A DNA stretch of 64,000 bases from Siphonodentalium dalli (GCA_032622095.1 CP136064.1:36258426-36322425); one strand, 5' to 3'. Positions 12,438 through 25,884 are shown, numbered from the stretch's first letter. Notes: generated by a model from the sequence alone, not told the origin. Numbers and translations: made by a program.

Positions 12438-13087
12438 CAGAGGCGGACTGGCCGATCGGGAGACCGGGAAAATTCCCGATGGGCCGGAGGCCGTGGGGGT
12501 GGGGGTATATGTGGTTGGGCCGCAAATGTCATTACATGAATTTGTCAGCATCATATAACACCACGTAAAGTGCCCGTTAATCTCGAGATTTTAACAGTTT
12601 AACTACTGTTACTCCCAGCTGTAAATCCCAAAAAAAATCTCACGCACCCTCCCCAATTGAAATTTCGAACGCAATAAGAACGCTTTGCAGTGTAGGCCAG
12701 TCTAGATTATAGGATTAGCGATTTTCTTGTGTAGTTTTCAAAATTTTCTCACCCCGTGCCGAACAACCATGGACAGTCTGTTGTGTCCTGGTCTCTTGTC
12801 CATAGCTGTGTGCATTTGTCTGGAGTTAGACCCCTAGCCTAGATGTTAGAATTTATGCAATTTTTCAGGTAAAAAATATCTGAATGGTCTCATACCGGGA
12901 ATATATAGAAACATGGTTTATGTTACGCAAGAACATTTGGTCTGATTCTGATTCGGGGGTGGGGGTGCAGTTGGAATTTCCCAAGGTGGACACACCGTTC
13001 CTGAACAGATTCTGATTCAAGGGGGGTGCAAATGGGCTGGTATGATAACAATTTCCAGGGCCAGTTTTTTTGCCCAATCCGCCTCTG
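12438..13087. mobile_element. Possible hAT-type non-autonomous element
   Basis: Starts CAGAGGCGGACTGG at 12438 and ends at 13087 in the inverse of CAGAGGCGGATTGG, the CAGnGGCGGA-type terminus common in hAT elements. The interior is 650 bp, G-rich near the left end, with no transposase. The 8-bp flanks (TTAATAGT and CTTGAACG) do not match, so either the duplication is lost or one border belongs to another copy. Confidence 0.5.
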
Positions 13088-13789
13088 CTTGAACGAGTTA
13101 TCACAGACCACAGTTGTTGGAAATATGTGTCATAAACCCCTGAAAAAAATATCTCATCTATTTATACTGTCGATCGTATTATAAGTCGAAGTGGAGATAT
13201 TTATATTTTCGGGGTTTTTGACACAAATTTCCAACAACTGTGCCACAGACAAAACGGACTATAATATAGACTGTTTGGAACCTGTCTCCCATCTGCTGAA
13301 AGTGAAAGTACAAATCATTGCTTGTCAAAATTCAATCACATGTCAGCTGCACATGTCAATATACTTCTTTTTTGTTAAACTTTGATTTGTCATGATTTTA
13401 TGTAAAAGATATCTAACAAGATATATTGCCTATTACCATATGATTCAACATTGTGGGTTTTAGAAATCTGTTCTGTAATTTTACTAGACTATTCAAGCCA
13501 AACTTCATTTTCTGGGCAGTATATTTGGGAGTCTGTAACACAAGATGTTTTGGGGCTCATGATAACGCTTTGAGTTCTGAATACCAATTTCGGAATCCTG
13601 AAGTAGTGATATCAAATATATCTTAATTTAGTAGATTCAGCATAAAACAAAAAAATTCAGACCTGTGCTACATGGTTTAATTGTCAAAATAGGTCCATTT
13701 GTCGAATTGTAACCATAATGCCCCCGCAAGTTGTAGTGCGTTTACTGGAAACAGCTTAGCCATCCGTCTGTCCATCTGCCCATGGACCC

Positions 13790-14200
13790 AAACATTTTCT
13801 GAGTCATTTTTAATAATTTTCCGTGAAAATTGACACAGACATCAACCACAATGATAACCGTGCACCTGCTATTATGAGGTCTGTCCGACATTTTTTTGTG
13901 GAGTTCTCCCCCCTTTCGACTTAGAAAATGTTCAATACAAGGGTACATCTATACGTTTGTCCGAGCTTTTATACGACCTACATTTTTTGTTTATTTTTTT
14001 AATAACTTGGCACAGATATTCATTACCATGCGAATCTGTGCACTTGCGATTTTAAAGTCGGTCAGACTTATTTTCGCAGAGTCATTGGCCTTCTTTTCAA
14101 TTGTCGACACAATTTTGTCTGGAGTTTTTCTCAGTTGTTTTATATGAATAGTTTTCTGCTAAACTTTGACAGACATCAACCACCATTGTTTGTTGCAAGG
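13790..14200. repeat. Dispersed repeat, related copies in tandem
   Basis: Two related units, one around 'tgacacagacatcaaccaca' (13831) and one around 'ataacttggcacagatattc' (14003), each followed by 'gtgcac' then a 'gtcngtc' block. A further related stretch lies in opposite orientation at about 50850-51000 ('aaatatctgtgccaagttt'). This is an interspersed repeat, not a gene. Confidence 0.55.
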
Positions 14201-17200
14201 AAATATGTTTTATTTACTCATGGAATTTCAAAATTTACATACAACTGGCCAAAACCATTTCAAGGTTCTAGGGACCTTAAATTTAAACCCTAGCGGAAAC
14301 CCTGAATTGGTCATATGGGTGCATAACTACAGGGCTGAGGCCTGCATCCGAACAACTCTTGGTCCGAACAACTCTTGTATGGTGGATACACTGTTTCTGT
14401 ACTGAATAACTTCCTTTGTTAAGTCTGGATGAAGCATTGTAAGGAGTGCACTTTACTTGCTCCCAAGGCTGATATACAGGGAATACTCTTTATATTTTAT
14501 CTTCTTTTTCCCGTTTTATGCAGAACATAACTCAACATTTGGGTTGAGTCGCTATGGCTGCTTGCGACAAAAAGTGGCAAAGATAAGATCATCATAAGTT
14601 ATTGTCGTTAAAGAGACTGTTCAGCAGACATTCTTACTAGCACATCTGTTCCAATTCACAATTTTAACCGACTTGAAAATAATTTGACAGGATTTGGTGA
14701 ATTCATTCTTGATATAATACAACATGTGTTGGATATTTTAGGAGGTGGGTGTGGGGGTGGATTTATACATTTCAAGTTCAAGGTGGAAGCCTCCCCAATG
14801 GAGACCCTCCAGCCACGTCCCTGATGGATGTTGATCAATTACATATGTGATTTTATAGCCCTGGGAATTATTGCTGTGGCAAATTTAACAATTTTCAGAT
14901 TTCAGGTGTATGTATACTATTTTAAGTAACTAACTAGTCTGGGTAATAGCTATTATTAATGCAAACAACATTATATTAAATAAGTGTTTACTAATTTTTT
15001 GTTCCACAGACCATTGTTGATCTGACACAGAAATAGAAGGAAGATTGTTGCTTATAATCTGAGCTTTGCCATAGAATGAGTGGTGTGATCATCTGTAATT
15101 GCTGCAAAACAACTTTGCCAATAATTCTGAAATTTGTGGCAATGGCAGAGATTGGCAGTCTGTGTCTGTGAGTATAAATATAACGAAATTACTTTCCATT
15201 CCATCTAATCTTTTAATTTTGAGGGGCATTGGGGCTACATGATCTGACTCACATGTATTGCAACCTACATGTACAGTCTATATATCGCCATGCTATACAT
15301 TTGATACATCCCTGCTACAATACATATATGATTTTTATAGCATACCATTCCATGCCAATATAGTGATTAGTCACACTGAAACAATTGAATTTATCCTTTA
15401 GCTTCAGTTGGATGCTATTTTCTGGTGTTGAATGCTAGGTTTACCAATCACAGCCACTAAGGAACTGTAAATGTTTACGACAAAATAAATAAAAATGTGG
15501 GAATAAGGACATTGCGATACATCTATTAAAAGCATGATACGATTCTTCAGAACAAAAAAACAGGTCACCCATATATAAAAAAAATTATCATATCCATATC
15601 GTATGTGTGACACTTTTAGGATTTGAATTTGAATTTGGTGGATTAATTAGCGTCCTGCCAATATTCAAATATAATGAAATCAGATAACGAATCGAATACT
15701 GCACACACTTCACGATCAAATATAATATATCTGAGTTTGGTGACTGGTAGCGATTTAATAGCGACGAAATGCAGTGTTGTGAGTCTGGAAAAATGATCTA
15801 TCGCATACAACCATTCCCCATATATAATTCAGAAGTTTATAAGTTTTGTAGTAAATTGTTGTTAATTTTGCATCAGCTCCCCAAAAATGGCTATGTTCTA
15901 TGTCGGGAAATTAGATAAAGTAATAAATAAGAGGACAGTAACTTGGGTAAGTAAAGACTAAATGAGGATATCCATCATGTCTACCCATATATGTGCGCAT
16001 TCTCAGAACCAGTGTTCAGCCACCAAAATGTAATATATTACCTGACTTCATGTCGGACATCAATGTTTCTCGAAATAGATGTGAATATGTGACATGTCTG
16101 ATTCAGTATGGGATTTCATTCCTATTATTAATACTTGTTAATACACAGAATGAACTATGAAATGACAAATGACGTCAGCTTAATATAAATTTAAGGGGCC
16201 CACAGTAATACTGAATGTTGATATTCACGAGTTATTGTCGTTGATCACAGTAATGTAATCCATTAATCTCTCAGACGGAGGTTGAACAGGATGCTGTTCA
16301 AAGTAAAACATCCAGACTAATCTCATAATGAGGGGGTAGTTACATCTCTATGGCCATGTCATGGATGCATGCTTCTTACCGAACACTGATTTTTGCACTG
16401 CAAATCTCAACCGAGATATTAGATAGATATATTCTCTGCTGATGCTGAATCGATTATGAATCATATACTCACGGATGATCAGTTGATATGTTTTTTTAAT
16501 ATTAGCTGATTGTTGACATACTAAATGTACCCGTATGTCATCTTTTTTGGCGACGTCAACAAAAATAGTTCCGGCTTGTATACCACAAGAGGCATACAAT
16601 AATAGGTATTCAATGGTGAGATTTGGTTGAATACAATAGGTGTGGAATAAAGCTTTAGTTTATTTTATTTCACTTCTAATTAAACAGCTGCGATATTTTG
16701 GTCTATTTCGTAAATTCAGTTACATTGTTGGTATAATTTTTCAGCTTGTCCACGATAGTGCAATCCTGATGTCATTGAGACTCGCAACATATTTGACATC
16801 ATGCATGACAGCCTATCCAGTACCAGAGAATTAATTTAATTTCTTGCCATGTTCAATATATAACTAACTTGCCTAGATAGTGGACAAATATTATTATTTG
16901 ATTGAATATTGGTGTGTAGTAAATACAAAACCAAACCACACATGCACTTGGGGTATGCAAACAATTGTGCACTTATCTGTTATGTTAAAGTGTTATGCTG
17001 CAAGATGCAACTTGACACTGGCCACTCATGTAATTTTTCACGGAACTTGATCCCCAACAAATTGGTGCAATAACGTTCACCGCATTGACAGTCTGTATAC
17101 TAACTATACTTACATGTTTTTTAATCTTTGGAGTGATTATTTATTTTACTTAATTGTATAATAATTATATAAAGCATTTCATGTATAATTTAGCGTGCAA

Positions 17201-17392
17201 GTTCTCAATTTGATTCAATGGACCCCATATATTCAGGTTCCAACAACAACATATTATGAAATGCTGCTTCAGTTATCAGAATCGATTAATTGCTCAAAAA
17301 TAATGTCAATTATAGTATAAAATTGCTCAAAATGTGTTATTTATCAACATGTTGTTCAATGAAAATTTTGCCTCATTATCAACACAAAGCTA
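14201..17392. other. No feature recognised
   Basis: Three kilobases of AT-rich DNA with only short open frames. I see no splice-bounded exon with recognisable protein, no tandem array and no clear inverted repeat. A G/T-rich stretch lies near 14740-14760. Confidence 0.45.
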
Positions 17393-17575
17393 CTTGATTT
17401 TAGAGTTATCATCTTCATCCGCAATTTGGTCCAAGACCATTGGCCCGTTGACTTTTTCCCAGGCCACTATTAAGTCTCGATGGTGAAAAATAATAGATTT
17501 AAAAAATGAATATGTAATAACTCCAAATATATAGTAATTGAGCTTTATTGAGGGGCATCTAATCGGATGTTGCAT
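17393..17575. repeat. Partial relative of the TTAA-flanked MITE
   Basis: Shares 'gattttagagttatc' and a right arm 'ggggcatctaatcggatgt' with the 400-bp element at 17959-18358 and the copy at 50447-50704. Only one arm is recognisable. Confidence 0.5.
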
Positions 17576-17958
17576 ACTTAATATTGATTATATTTAAACA
17601 GTTTACAGCTCGTGTTTGTTCTGAGCAATAACTATTTCTAAAAATAGTGACAAATATATGTCCTACAGGGCAACTTGATAGTCACATTATATAAGGAAAT
17701 CAATATTAATTGATAGTAGTGTTCCCAGGTAGGTGTGTTTGATTCATTTCTCTTATGTTATACCGAGGAAACTATATAATTGTTGTGGGAACAGATAATT
17801 CATCTTTAAATTGAAGCCTGGAAATCATAGAGTGTGTCATTTCATGTTTGGGAAATATGATTAACATTGGTACAAGTGACCTAGATAGCTGGAACCTGAT
17901 TTGTGGATTTTCATCAACAAGTGGGGGTTGTGTCTGAAAATGGTTGGTTAAATGTTAA

Positions 17959-18358
17959 ATGTACTCAATCCGATTAGACCCTCACAAATTACTAGTTCTT
18001 TGGCTTCTGAGGTAAAAAAAAATAATTGTTTCGAGTCGAGTAACCTACCCATCAACCCTCAGAGTGATCAGATATCATTTTTTGAAGTGTTGTTATCTCT
18101 TGTTTCTGGCCCAGAACATGTCGTCAAAAGGAAGTTCTCAGTGCTTCATTTTAGAGTTATCCATCTTCGTCCGTTTGAATAAATGTTTCTGTTGCAATTA
18201 TTAGTACACATCTCGAGAAAATTACAAATTTAAAAATCTAATCAATATCTGATCATTCTGAGCTTTGATGGATGGGTTCCTCGACTCAAATTAATTATTT
18301 TTTACCCCTGAAGCCGAAGAAATAGTAATTTAGGGCTGCTTAATCGTATTTAGTACCT
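17959..18358. mobile_element. 400-bp MITE with ~120-bp inverted arms, TTAA on both sides
   Basis: The first ~120 bp (from ATGTACTCAATCCGATTA) match the reverse complement of the last ~120 bp (AGGTACTAAATACGATTA) at roughly 80 percent by eye. Shared blocks include 'tgatcagatat', 'gagtcgag' and 'taaaaaataatt'. TTAA stands at 17955-17958 and 18359-18362. TTAA targeting is known for the piggyBac and Kolobok groups, so this may be a non-autonomous relative. The interior carries no gene: the 76-residue frame across it is a by-product. Confidence 0.75.
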
Positions 18359-18569
18359 TTAAGATCCTTGCTATAATAGATTTTTTTTCAGTTCAAACCA
18401 TGACATACATAAAAAATAATTTAAAATTCTGACTTCATATATTTATTTTTTCAGGATGACTACAGAATCAGATATAAAATGTTCTATATAAGGAAGCAGA
18501 GGTCTACCATACAGTAATGATATGTTACTATATGTAGCTCCAAAATGCCATTGAAGGTGGATGACAAAC

Positions 18570-18990
18570 AGTATTTATGGATACTTGGAGTCATTCCAAA
18601 GATCCTCATACCCTGTCAATTGAAGAGGTGACTTCGATGCCTTATCCTGGATGCAAGCAATTAAAATATAAACTTGAGTGCATCTAACTTTTCCGGTTCA
18701 ATATAATTGTTTAATTGCCAATTTATTTTACAGGCAAATGACAATGCCAACTATGGGTGATGTTCGATCAATTAAGCATGCTGGATGTATATCTAATAGC
18801 ACATACCTCGGGATTTTATTCTGGGTAACATTTTTCTGACATTGCTGTGTTTTCTCAACAAAATTTATCAATATGATACTTTCATTCTCAGTTTTTGAAA
18901 GATCTTCATGTCATTGACACGGGGGATGTGGCTTGGAGTCAATCCAAAGATCCCCGTGCCATGTCAATTGAAGAAGTGGCTTCAATGCTG
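18570..18990. repeat. ~350-bp spaced duplication
   Basis: A ~54-bp block with 'gtcaattgaagaggtgactt' (about 18582-18635) recurs 350 bp downstream as 'gtcaattgaagaagtggctt' (about 18930-18985). The second copy also forms an imperfect inverted repeat (ATTGACACGGGGGAT against ATCCCCGTGCCATGTCAAT). Confidence 0.6.
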
Positions 18991-19239
18991 GCTTAAAGCA
19001 ATTATTAATTTAAAACTTTTCTTGCCCATTTCATTGTCATTGCAAATTATTATACCAGTACATGTAAATGCCAATGTAATATGAGGTCCATTCAGCATAT
19101 ATAACATATGATAGCATGTTTTTCATGATTTGTTTTGGATAATAATTATCGCTTTCAATATCAAACATTCTTACTGTGATGGCTTAAATTCAGTGGCCTC
19201 AACCATGTGATTCTGATTCGACATTACAGTTGCTACATC

Positions 19240-19675
19240 ACCAAAAAATGTCCAATATTAGCAAAAAGAATGCATGTAAATTTATTACACATAAAGTGTA
19301 TAGATTAGTTGGTACACAGTGTGTGTACCAAATATGCACAATACTGGATACTATATACTACAAAATTGTGTAGGTTGTTACACAGATGTGTATAAATAAA
19401 GTACACACTACTGTGTACTATGTACACAAATGTGTATAAATAAAGTACACACTAACTGTGTATTATCTGTGTACTAACTGTGTAGTAACTGTCTACCAAC
19501 TTTTACTACACATAAGTGTATAGCGGCTACACATATATGTGTGTATAGAGCTACACATACTGTGTGTACCAAAAATTGCTCTACAGTTTCTACACATAAT
19601 TGTTGGGGAGCAGATGTTACACATATATGTGTACAAAGTGTGTAGCGTTTCTACACAGTGTTTTTAGAGAGTATA
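19240..19675. repeat. TGTGTA/TACACA dyad array (MITE-like)
   Basis: Dozens of TGTGTA and TACACA half-sites in both orientations, for example 'ctacacatatatgtgtgtat' near 19535. The right border 'ttttagagagtataccccc' is the inverse of a GGTAYACTCT terminus also found on the nested element at 31923-32715, so this is probably a member of the same family. The left border is not clear. Confidence 0.7.
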
Positions 19676-19676
19676 C

Positions 19677-19732
19677 CCCCTTGCGCGACGGGCACTCTGG
19701 GCCATGGCTCAGAGTGCCCGTCGGGCAAGGGG
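19677..19732. repeat. 56-bp hairpin-forming palindrome
   Basis: CCCCTTGCGCGACGGGCACT runs into CTGG, the centre is GCCATGGC (19701-19708), and the right arm returns CAGAGTGCCCGTCGGGCAAG then GGG. The 28-bp arms have two mismatches (19687/19722 region and 19700/19709). It is GC-rich in AT-rich surroundings and adjoins the TGTGTA array. No U-tract follows, so it is not a bacterial-type terminator. Confidence 0.85.
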
Positions 19733-19759
19733 TGCCCTGGAGTGACCGCCATTACTACT

Positions 19760-22000
19760 ATCATACACATTCTAGTTCAAGAACGCCGTTCGTTTATTTC
19801 ACATAAACATGTTGAAATTTAATGCATCAGTATAATGTACACATATATCGTATGGCAAGTCCCGAATAGTCCAACACGTGTGAGCAAAATGATCGTTCGA
19901 GTCATTTTTTGTCCACATTAAAATTGGATTTTCGCGAACTTGTAACTATGCAGTATGTATAACCAGTTTGTCAAAGATAAATCACCACAATGTTCATAAG
20001 TATAGTATCAATGAGACCTTCAAAATATGCATTAAAGATACGGGCGACGTTGGCGGTGGGTATTGCTGTTAAAATATTCACCTCCGTCAAAAACCGCCAT
20101 AAACAGAAATAATAGTAAAATATAGACAGACCTTGTTCTTAAATCAGAAATATGGCATAAACAGTATGATATTGTCAAATGTTTTTTCCTTTGTTATGCA
20201 AACAAAAGCAAAAAACGTTACAGAACCTAGCTTAGATCCGGATCCGATAAACACAAAGCGTTATTTATTACTGTTTTCCTGATATGGAAATAATAAAGAG
20301 CGTTTATATCATTTGTGTGTGATTAACCAATAAAATAGTGCTGTGTTATGTAAACAGAAGCAAAACTTCTGAAACACGAGCAGGCTTTTGTATACGTACA
20401 TCATCGTACGTCTTGACGACAGTATACTATTTACGCGCTGATTATGTTTCTCATATATGAACAAAATTATATATATTTTAATATTCCTTCTGTTGATGAC
20501 GATTTGAACAAATGTGAATATTTCTGCAACGAACGCCGCCCGTGCCTTTAAGAGCGAAGTAGGAGCATAAAGAAAAAGACAAACCTGCTGTCCAAATATA
20601 TGCTGGCAGATGAGCCGGGAGTATCCTATACCGGTACACCGATCACGTGATTATATACCGCGTAGAGCCTATCCTTCAGCACAGTGTCCAAACATGTACA
20701 TACTCTTAAACACTTATTTATGTGAGAATGTCTCCTTCAGCGCCAGTAACCTATACACGTATATCGTCACGTAAAACTCACGATATGTCACACCAGTTTA
20801 TGTTTATTCACTGGCAACTATCGATTTGGTTAAGCCGGACAGATAGATATTCCTACAGATATATGGTCGTCATCTGACACTGATCTCATCTCATCTGTCA
20901 CATCCCAACTTTGTAAGAACCGATTTCTAACCAACATGTTAATTGTAATCAATAGGAACGATATTTGGTTTCACAGGCCGACAAGAACCTAAAATTGGCC
21001 GCCAAGAACCAAAACATCGGCGCGAGATGGCGAAAATAGCCATGATAGTCCGTTGGTCAAATTTCACAATGGCTTTAGTTTTCGATTTCGCTCCACTTTG
21101 TCCGAACAAAGGTTTCTTTATATCAAATTAAAGGTCATCATCTCCCGCATTAGAAACTAATTGTTGCCAGGCTGGCAAAGTGTCCAAACATGGCGAAAAT
21201 TCGGGGGATAACTGACAATAATATTTTCCTAAAAGTTTTGGATCTGATGAGAATTTCAGTTCTTAATCGTTCCTGAAGATACATAACGACGGGTGATATT
21301 CTATTGAATTAGTTATATACATTATCGGAATCAACTAGGGGGAAGTGAAACCACAACCACATAATATAGGCAGCTTACTTCAGAACAATTCAACACTTCT
21401 AGGCTGTGGGTTATGTTGGCATAAATAATTCATTATGTTGATCATGATGTCACTCCATGCATTGTTGATAACAGTGGCGTACTTTCGGGCACATTCTGCC
21501 TTACCTTGAACATGCATATTTCTTACAAGTATTTCAACACTGACAATGTTACCATAATTTGTTGCTTTACATAATTATGAGTAATGTTTGTATGTATGTG
21601 GCCCGCATGTAATATATGACCCTATAAAAGCAGGTCTAGTTATCTATATCCAGTCAAGCCTACTGTATATATGTTACTCATCAACATATCCATCTGCTTT
21701 TCCTGTGGTTCGCTATAAACTCAATGTGTCGTACTATTTTTCTCTCAGTTTTAAATTCGCGCAAAAATAGTACTGCGCGAATAATAGTACTGCGCGAATT
21801 CAAATACGAGTAAGGTATGTAAATATAATATAATTTTGAATAAATTCCCGTAAAAAGTATGTGTATAACTAACGATTAACACTCAAAATGCACAATATTT
21901 GTGAAAACGTTCATCAAAATATTTGTCAATAAGTGGTGTCCAAACGCCAGTGGCCAATTGCTCCCAAGTTTATTTCGGAGTTCGCATAATTATTAGGCTA
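19760..22000. other. No gene recognised; short AATAGTACTGCGCGAA direct repeat near 21765
   Basis: Mostly featureless AT-rich DNA. At 21765-21800 'aatagtactgcgcgaa' occurs twice in tandem, with a related partial copy just before. Other open frames are short and unrecognised. Confidence 0.45.
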
Positions 22001-22517
22001 CAACTTGGCTTGTCAAACTCGTGCTATCTATCTATCGGAAACTGATACCTCATTTCCGGGTCAAACCAAGCATAAATCGAAACCTGATATGCCTAACACC
22101 ATTTATACAGATGGACGGCAAGGCACTCACAATTTTGCGAACTATGAGATCCACTATCAAACCTCACACCCCATATACCAACAAGAAACCCATAGTCAGA
22201 AATGGTAACGCGCTCAAGATCATATATCATATACCCATGATTGTAATTATAGAATCTTTTTCATTTATGTTATTTATAAAATTGGCATAGCTTATCACAA
22301 ACAAAAAATCAACATTATTGACATAATGTAAACGACAATAAACGAAATTGAAATGCTCAACTACACCTTATACCAGGCTCGGCCTCAGGGTCGCACTACA
22401 GCTCGACTCGGGGTCGCACTACAACTTGTAATGTGTCCCAATAATTAGCATTCTATAAATAGAACCCCCAGCGCTATGGCAGCGCCCAGGCGAAACATTA
22501 ATTTGTACATTAGTAAA

Positions 22518-23643
22518 TTACAAGAAAACCACATTCAGAAATGGTAACGCCCTCAAAATTATATTATTAGCCATAAATATAAATTATAATATAAAATATA
22601 TTGGTTACATGAATGCACCGGCTCAGAATTCCGTTAAAACAACTAATCCTTCAAATTATTACAAAAAACTACGGCCTATTACTGCATGTTTCTCATTCAC
22701 CACACCAGAAAGCTTCTAAATGCGGATCAAAAATCGGAGGCATTGTGTTTCCGCCATAAAATCTTCAAGAGTGCATGGCCCAGCCATTGTTCATACCTAA
22801 GCACCGACCGCAATTGACGCGGTCATAATAGTTACATACTGCAACTATGACATCCAGCGAATACACACCCCATGAAAACCCGAAATGTATTGTCCTGCGA
22901 GATATCCCATCACTATAACTCAATTTGACACGGCCAGATAAGCCTAACTACAATATCCTAAAATAATAAAGCTTCTCAAATCATCGGCATAGTCAATAGA
23001 ACTTTCACGAACTTGGACATCGACACTTTCTAATCGCTCTACATAAGCATGGTCAGACCTATCGTCGAATAATGTAACTCTGCATGGAGCCCTCATCTCA
23101 AATATCAAAGCATTCTTTTAGAGAAATACAAAGAAAAGCAACGAAACTAGTTCGTCCAATCAAAACTCTATGCTACCGAGACCGAATGGTAAGACACAAT
23201 CTGATGTCTTTAAAATATCGAAGATTTAGAACAGATCTAGTCGAGGTATATAAACTGTTGAATGGTCATTACAATATAAATGCCTGTGACCTATTAGAAA
23301 GACATTCATTAGGAAGAACAAGAGGACATAATAAAAAGCTATAGATGACTAAGGCCATAGGAAAATATTTCTTCATACAGAGTAAATAGCTGGAACTCTC
23401 TGCCATATTTCGTTGTTGAGGCTCCAACAATCGATCAATTCAAAATATACATTGACTCATTCTTCTATAGTATATTAAATACGAGTTCGACGACAAGAAT
23501 TTGTTAGTAATATGTTCAAGTGACTCACAAGTAAATATCGAATGACGATACATATATATTTGTAAACAAAAATTGCAAATAATGTTATTGGACGAAAAGT
23601 CTCAAGACTTGTTCCGTATTATGATGATGATGATGATGATGAT
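22518..23643 (+). mobile_element. 5'-truncated non-LTR retrotransposon, copy A
   Basis: From 22518 onward this matches the copy at 33842-34850 almost base for base over long stretches ('gcttctaaatgcggatcaaa' and 'catcgacactttctaatc' occur in both). Toward its 3' end it encodes a reverse transcriptase thumb, and it ends with an (ATG)n tail at 23621-23643. The upstream half is AT-rich and not readable as protein. Trinucleotide tails are common in several non-LTR clades. Confidence 0.75.
22960..23420 (+). pseudogene. Reverse transcriptase C-terminal part, copy A
   Basis: The plus frame at 23084-23344 contains 'REIQRKATKLVRPIKTLCYR' and then 'LKYRRFRTDLVEVYKLLNGH', a standard non-LTR RT thumb/C-terminal block. 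Before it, another frame gives 'MVRPIV' and a YCNSAW-like segment at about 23047-23085, so at least one frameshift is present. The palm is absent. The frame ends in a stop at 23342, but similarity continues in other frames to about 23420. Confidence 0.8.
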
Positions 23644-23662
23644 CATCATCATCATCATCACA
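23621..23662. repeat. Palindromic microsatellite (ATG)n then (ATC)n
   Basis: About eight ATG units run directly into about seven ATC units, giving a near-perfect palindrome. The first half is the tail of copy A. The mirror half suggests tail-to-tail joining with another insertion or slippage through a hairpin. Confidence 0.8.
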
Positions 23663-23689
23663 TGATTGATAGAACAAACCAGTTTTATA

Positions 23690-24110
23690 ATGATCGTGTC
23701 GTTATTTGTTTAAAATACGCATCAATTGACATGTAGGCACCAGTTCCCTCATTAAAATGAACATATTTCGACCATTTTAGGGGACATCCGCGAATGCTAG
23801 ACCCTCTGCAAATAGGGACATACTGCAAAATGTCACACCGATCAGCACCAATTAACGAACCGTGGCTGACTCGGCTGTACCCGACTAACCTCTTTAAAAT
23901 ACGTATTAATTGAGATATACGCACCGTTCCCTCATTAAAATCAACATATTTCGAACATTTAGGGGATCTCCGCGAATTCGGGGACTTCGCAAATATGGAC
24001 CTACTGCAAACTGTCACACCGATCAGCACCAAATTAACGAACCAGTGGCTGAATCGGCTGTCTCAGACTACACTGTTTAAAACACGTATCAATTGACATA
24101 CGCATTTTAC
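23690..24110. repeat. ~185-bp tandem repeat, about 2.2 copies
   Basis: 'gtcacaccgatcagcacca' recurs at about 23828 and 24015, and 'taaaatacgnatnaattgac' at 23710, 23896 and 24078. Period about 185 bp. Confidence 0.8.
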
Positions 24111-24700
24111 AAATTATATTTTTCATTTCTTCTATTTGCAATTGGCATAGCTTATCACAAACCAAAATCAACGACAATAAACGAAATTGAAATTCCAACT
24201 ACACCTTTTACCGTATCGGGGTCGCAGTACAACTCTTAATGCGTCCCAAAATAACCGGAAAACCCCATTATCTATATATAAAACGCCCAGCGAACCATAG
24301 ATATCTAGAATATCTAGGACAGTATACACGCGGCGCGCGTAATGAGATCCACTACCAAACCTCCCACCACCATATACCAATTGCACCACTTACAATGCGT
24401 CATTCCAGGATATTCAAACTGATTCCGAATTGCATATAGTTATATCGCCGATATTATACACAAACTTTAGAAAAGGGTGGGTCCAGAATACCCCGTATAT
24501 ATTAATGCCAATGACAATACCATATTGACAGGGCCATCGTTACCAATCCCACCAACCCCGCAGTGACTACTGGGATACCTCGCCAGTGGGGGCACGCCCA
24601 TGCGGTCGACCCGATTGGGCGTTTGGCTGCTAGTTTCGTTCGGGATATGCGATGGTTTTTCGGTCCACACGCCTATTACCATGTTTGGGCCCAGCCGTCG
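24111..24700. repeat. Diverged copy of the 22.1-22.45 kb repeat
   Basis: 'ggcatagcttatcacaaac' followed by 'caacgacaataaacgaaatt' at 24140-24200 also occurs at 22285-22350, with 'gggtcgca' blocks after each. A later block, 'tgagatccactaccaaacct' at 24342, also occurs near 22148, with a weaker version near 25252. This is a longer-period repeat spread over the satellite block. Confidence 0.6.
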
Positions 24701-25290
24701 GTGTTGTCCTCCCCACCTCCCTCTGTACGCTTCTATTTATATATAAACCATACCTCACGTATACCCATATATCCCCTGGTGCACCCCCTATAATATATGT
24801 CCAATACACACTCTTACGCATTAAACAGATAAATGTCCTCCAATCAAACCTAACCAACGCTTTAATATTGTATATGTGTACCTATTAGTATATACCCCCG
24901 ACTTCCCTCTGTATGCTGTCACTAATATATAAACCATACCCGACGTATACCCATATATACTCCCTGATGCATTCTTCACCCAATACAAGTCCAAGATACA
25001 CCATTAAGCCATGTACATGCAGATACATGTCTTCCAATCAAACCCAACCCTCGCCATAATATTGTATATATATGTGCCTATAATATCCCCACATCCGGAC
25101 TTCGCTGTGTATACGCTTCCACTTATATATGAACCATCTACATGTATATACCCATATATATTCCCTGATGCATTTCCCCCAATAACCGTCTAATAAAAAT
25201 CCTTACGCCATACCCAACCCTCGCTATATTAGTGTATCATGAGCTAATAGTTAGATCCATTATCAACTCACCCCATATATATACCAATTT
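24700..25290. repeat. ~185-200-bp tandem repeat, about three copies
   Basis: Repeated landmarks are 'ataaaccatac' followed by 'acgtatacccatatat' at 24745, 24925 and (diverged) 25130, and 'ttcgctgtgtatacgcttcc' against 'ctctgtacgcttct'. C-rich on this strand, with TATATA tracts. Short open frames follow the repeat. Confidence 0.7.
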
Positions 25291-25884
25291 CATAACGAAC
25301 AATGCGCCGTTCCCGGAAGCCCAAATGGAATCCAAATTTCATAATTACTTCGCCGATATATCAAACAAAACATACCCCCACCCACCCCCACCCCACATCT
25401 AAGGTATCTCGACATAGTCGACCCAGTGCGACACCCACCCAAATCTATATAATTATTATTTATCTACTAGTATTAATTCCGTTACACCCCCACCCCATCC
25501 ATATCTAAGAAATATCGCCAATAGAATAGGAGCTCATCCAGTCGGCCAAGATGGACGTTTACCTATGGATATCGTTCAAGACAGACCACACTACTAATGT
25601 CTCTCAATCTCATCCTAACTATATGTGCTTATTTATAGACTAACTCCCGATTATTAAGAGATGTTATATCCACTAACATACCCATTCACCCCAGTCGTGT
25701 ATATACAGTATGTACTCAAATATATACAGTCCACACAACCCAAATATGCATGCATAAAGTGATACATGTACCCCAATCGAACTCAACCCCGATTTTGCTA
25801 CATATTGTCTACTACTGTCCACCCCACCATACCCAACTCACTCCCAAGTATTTGTATAAGTAATACAAATAACATTTCGCCCCA

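Noticed and set aside
12438-13087. Certain hAT assignment
   Set aside because: The TIRs fit but the 8-bp flanks do not match, so it is listed only as possible.
19677-19732. Rho-independent terminator
   Set aside because: The hairpin lacks a T-tract and the DNA is eukaryotic.
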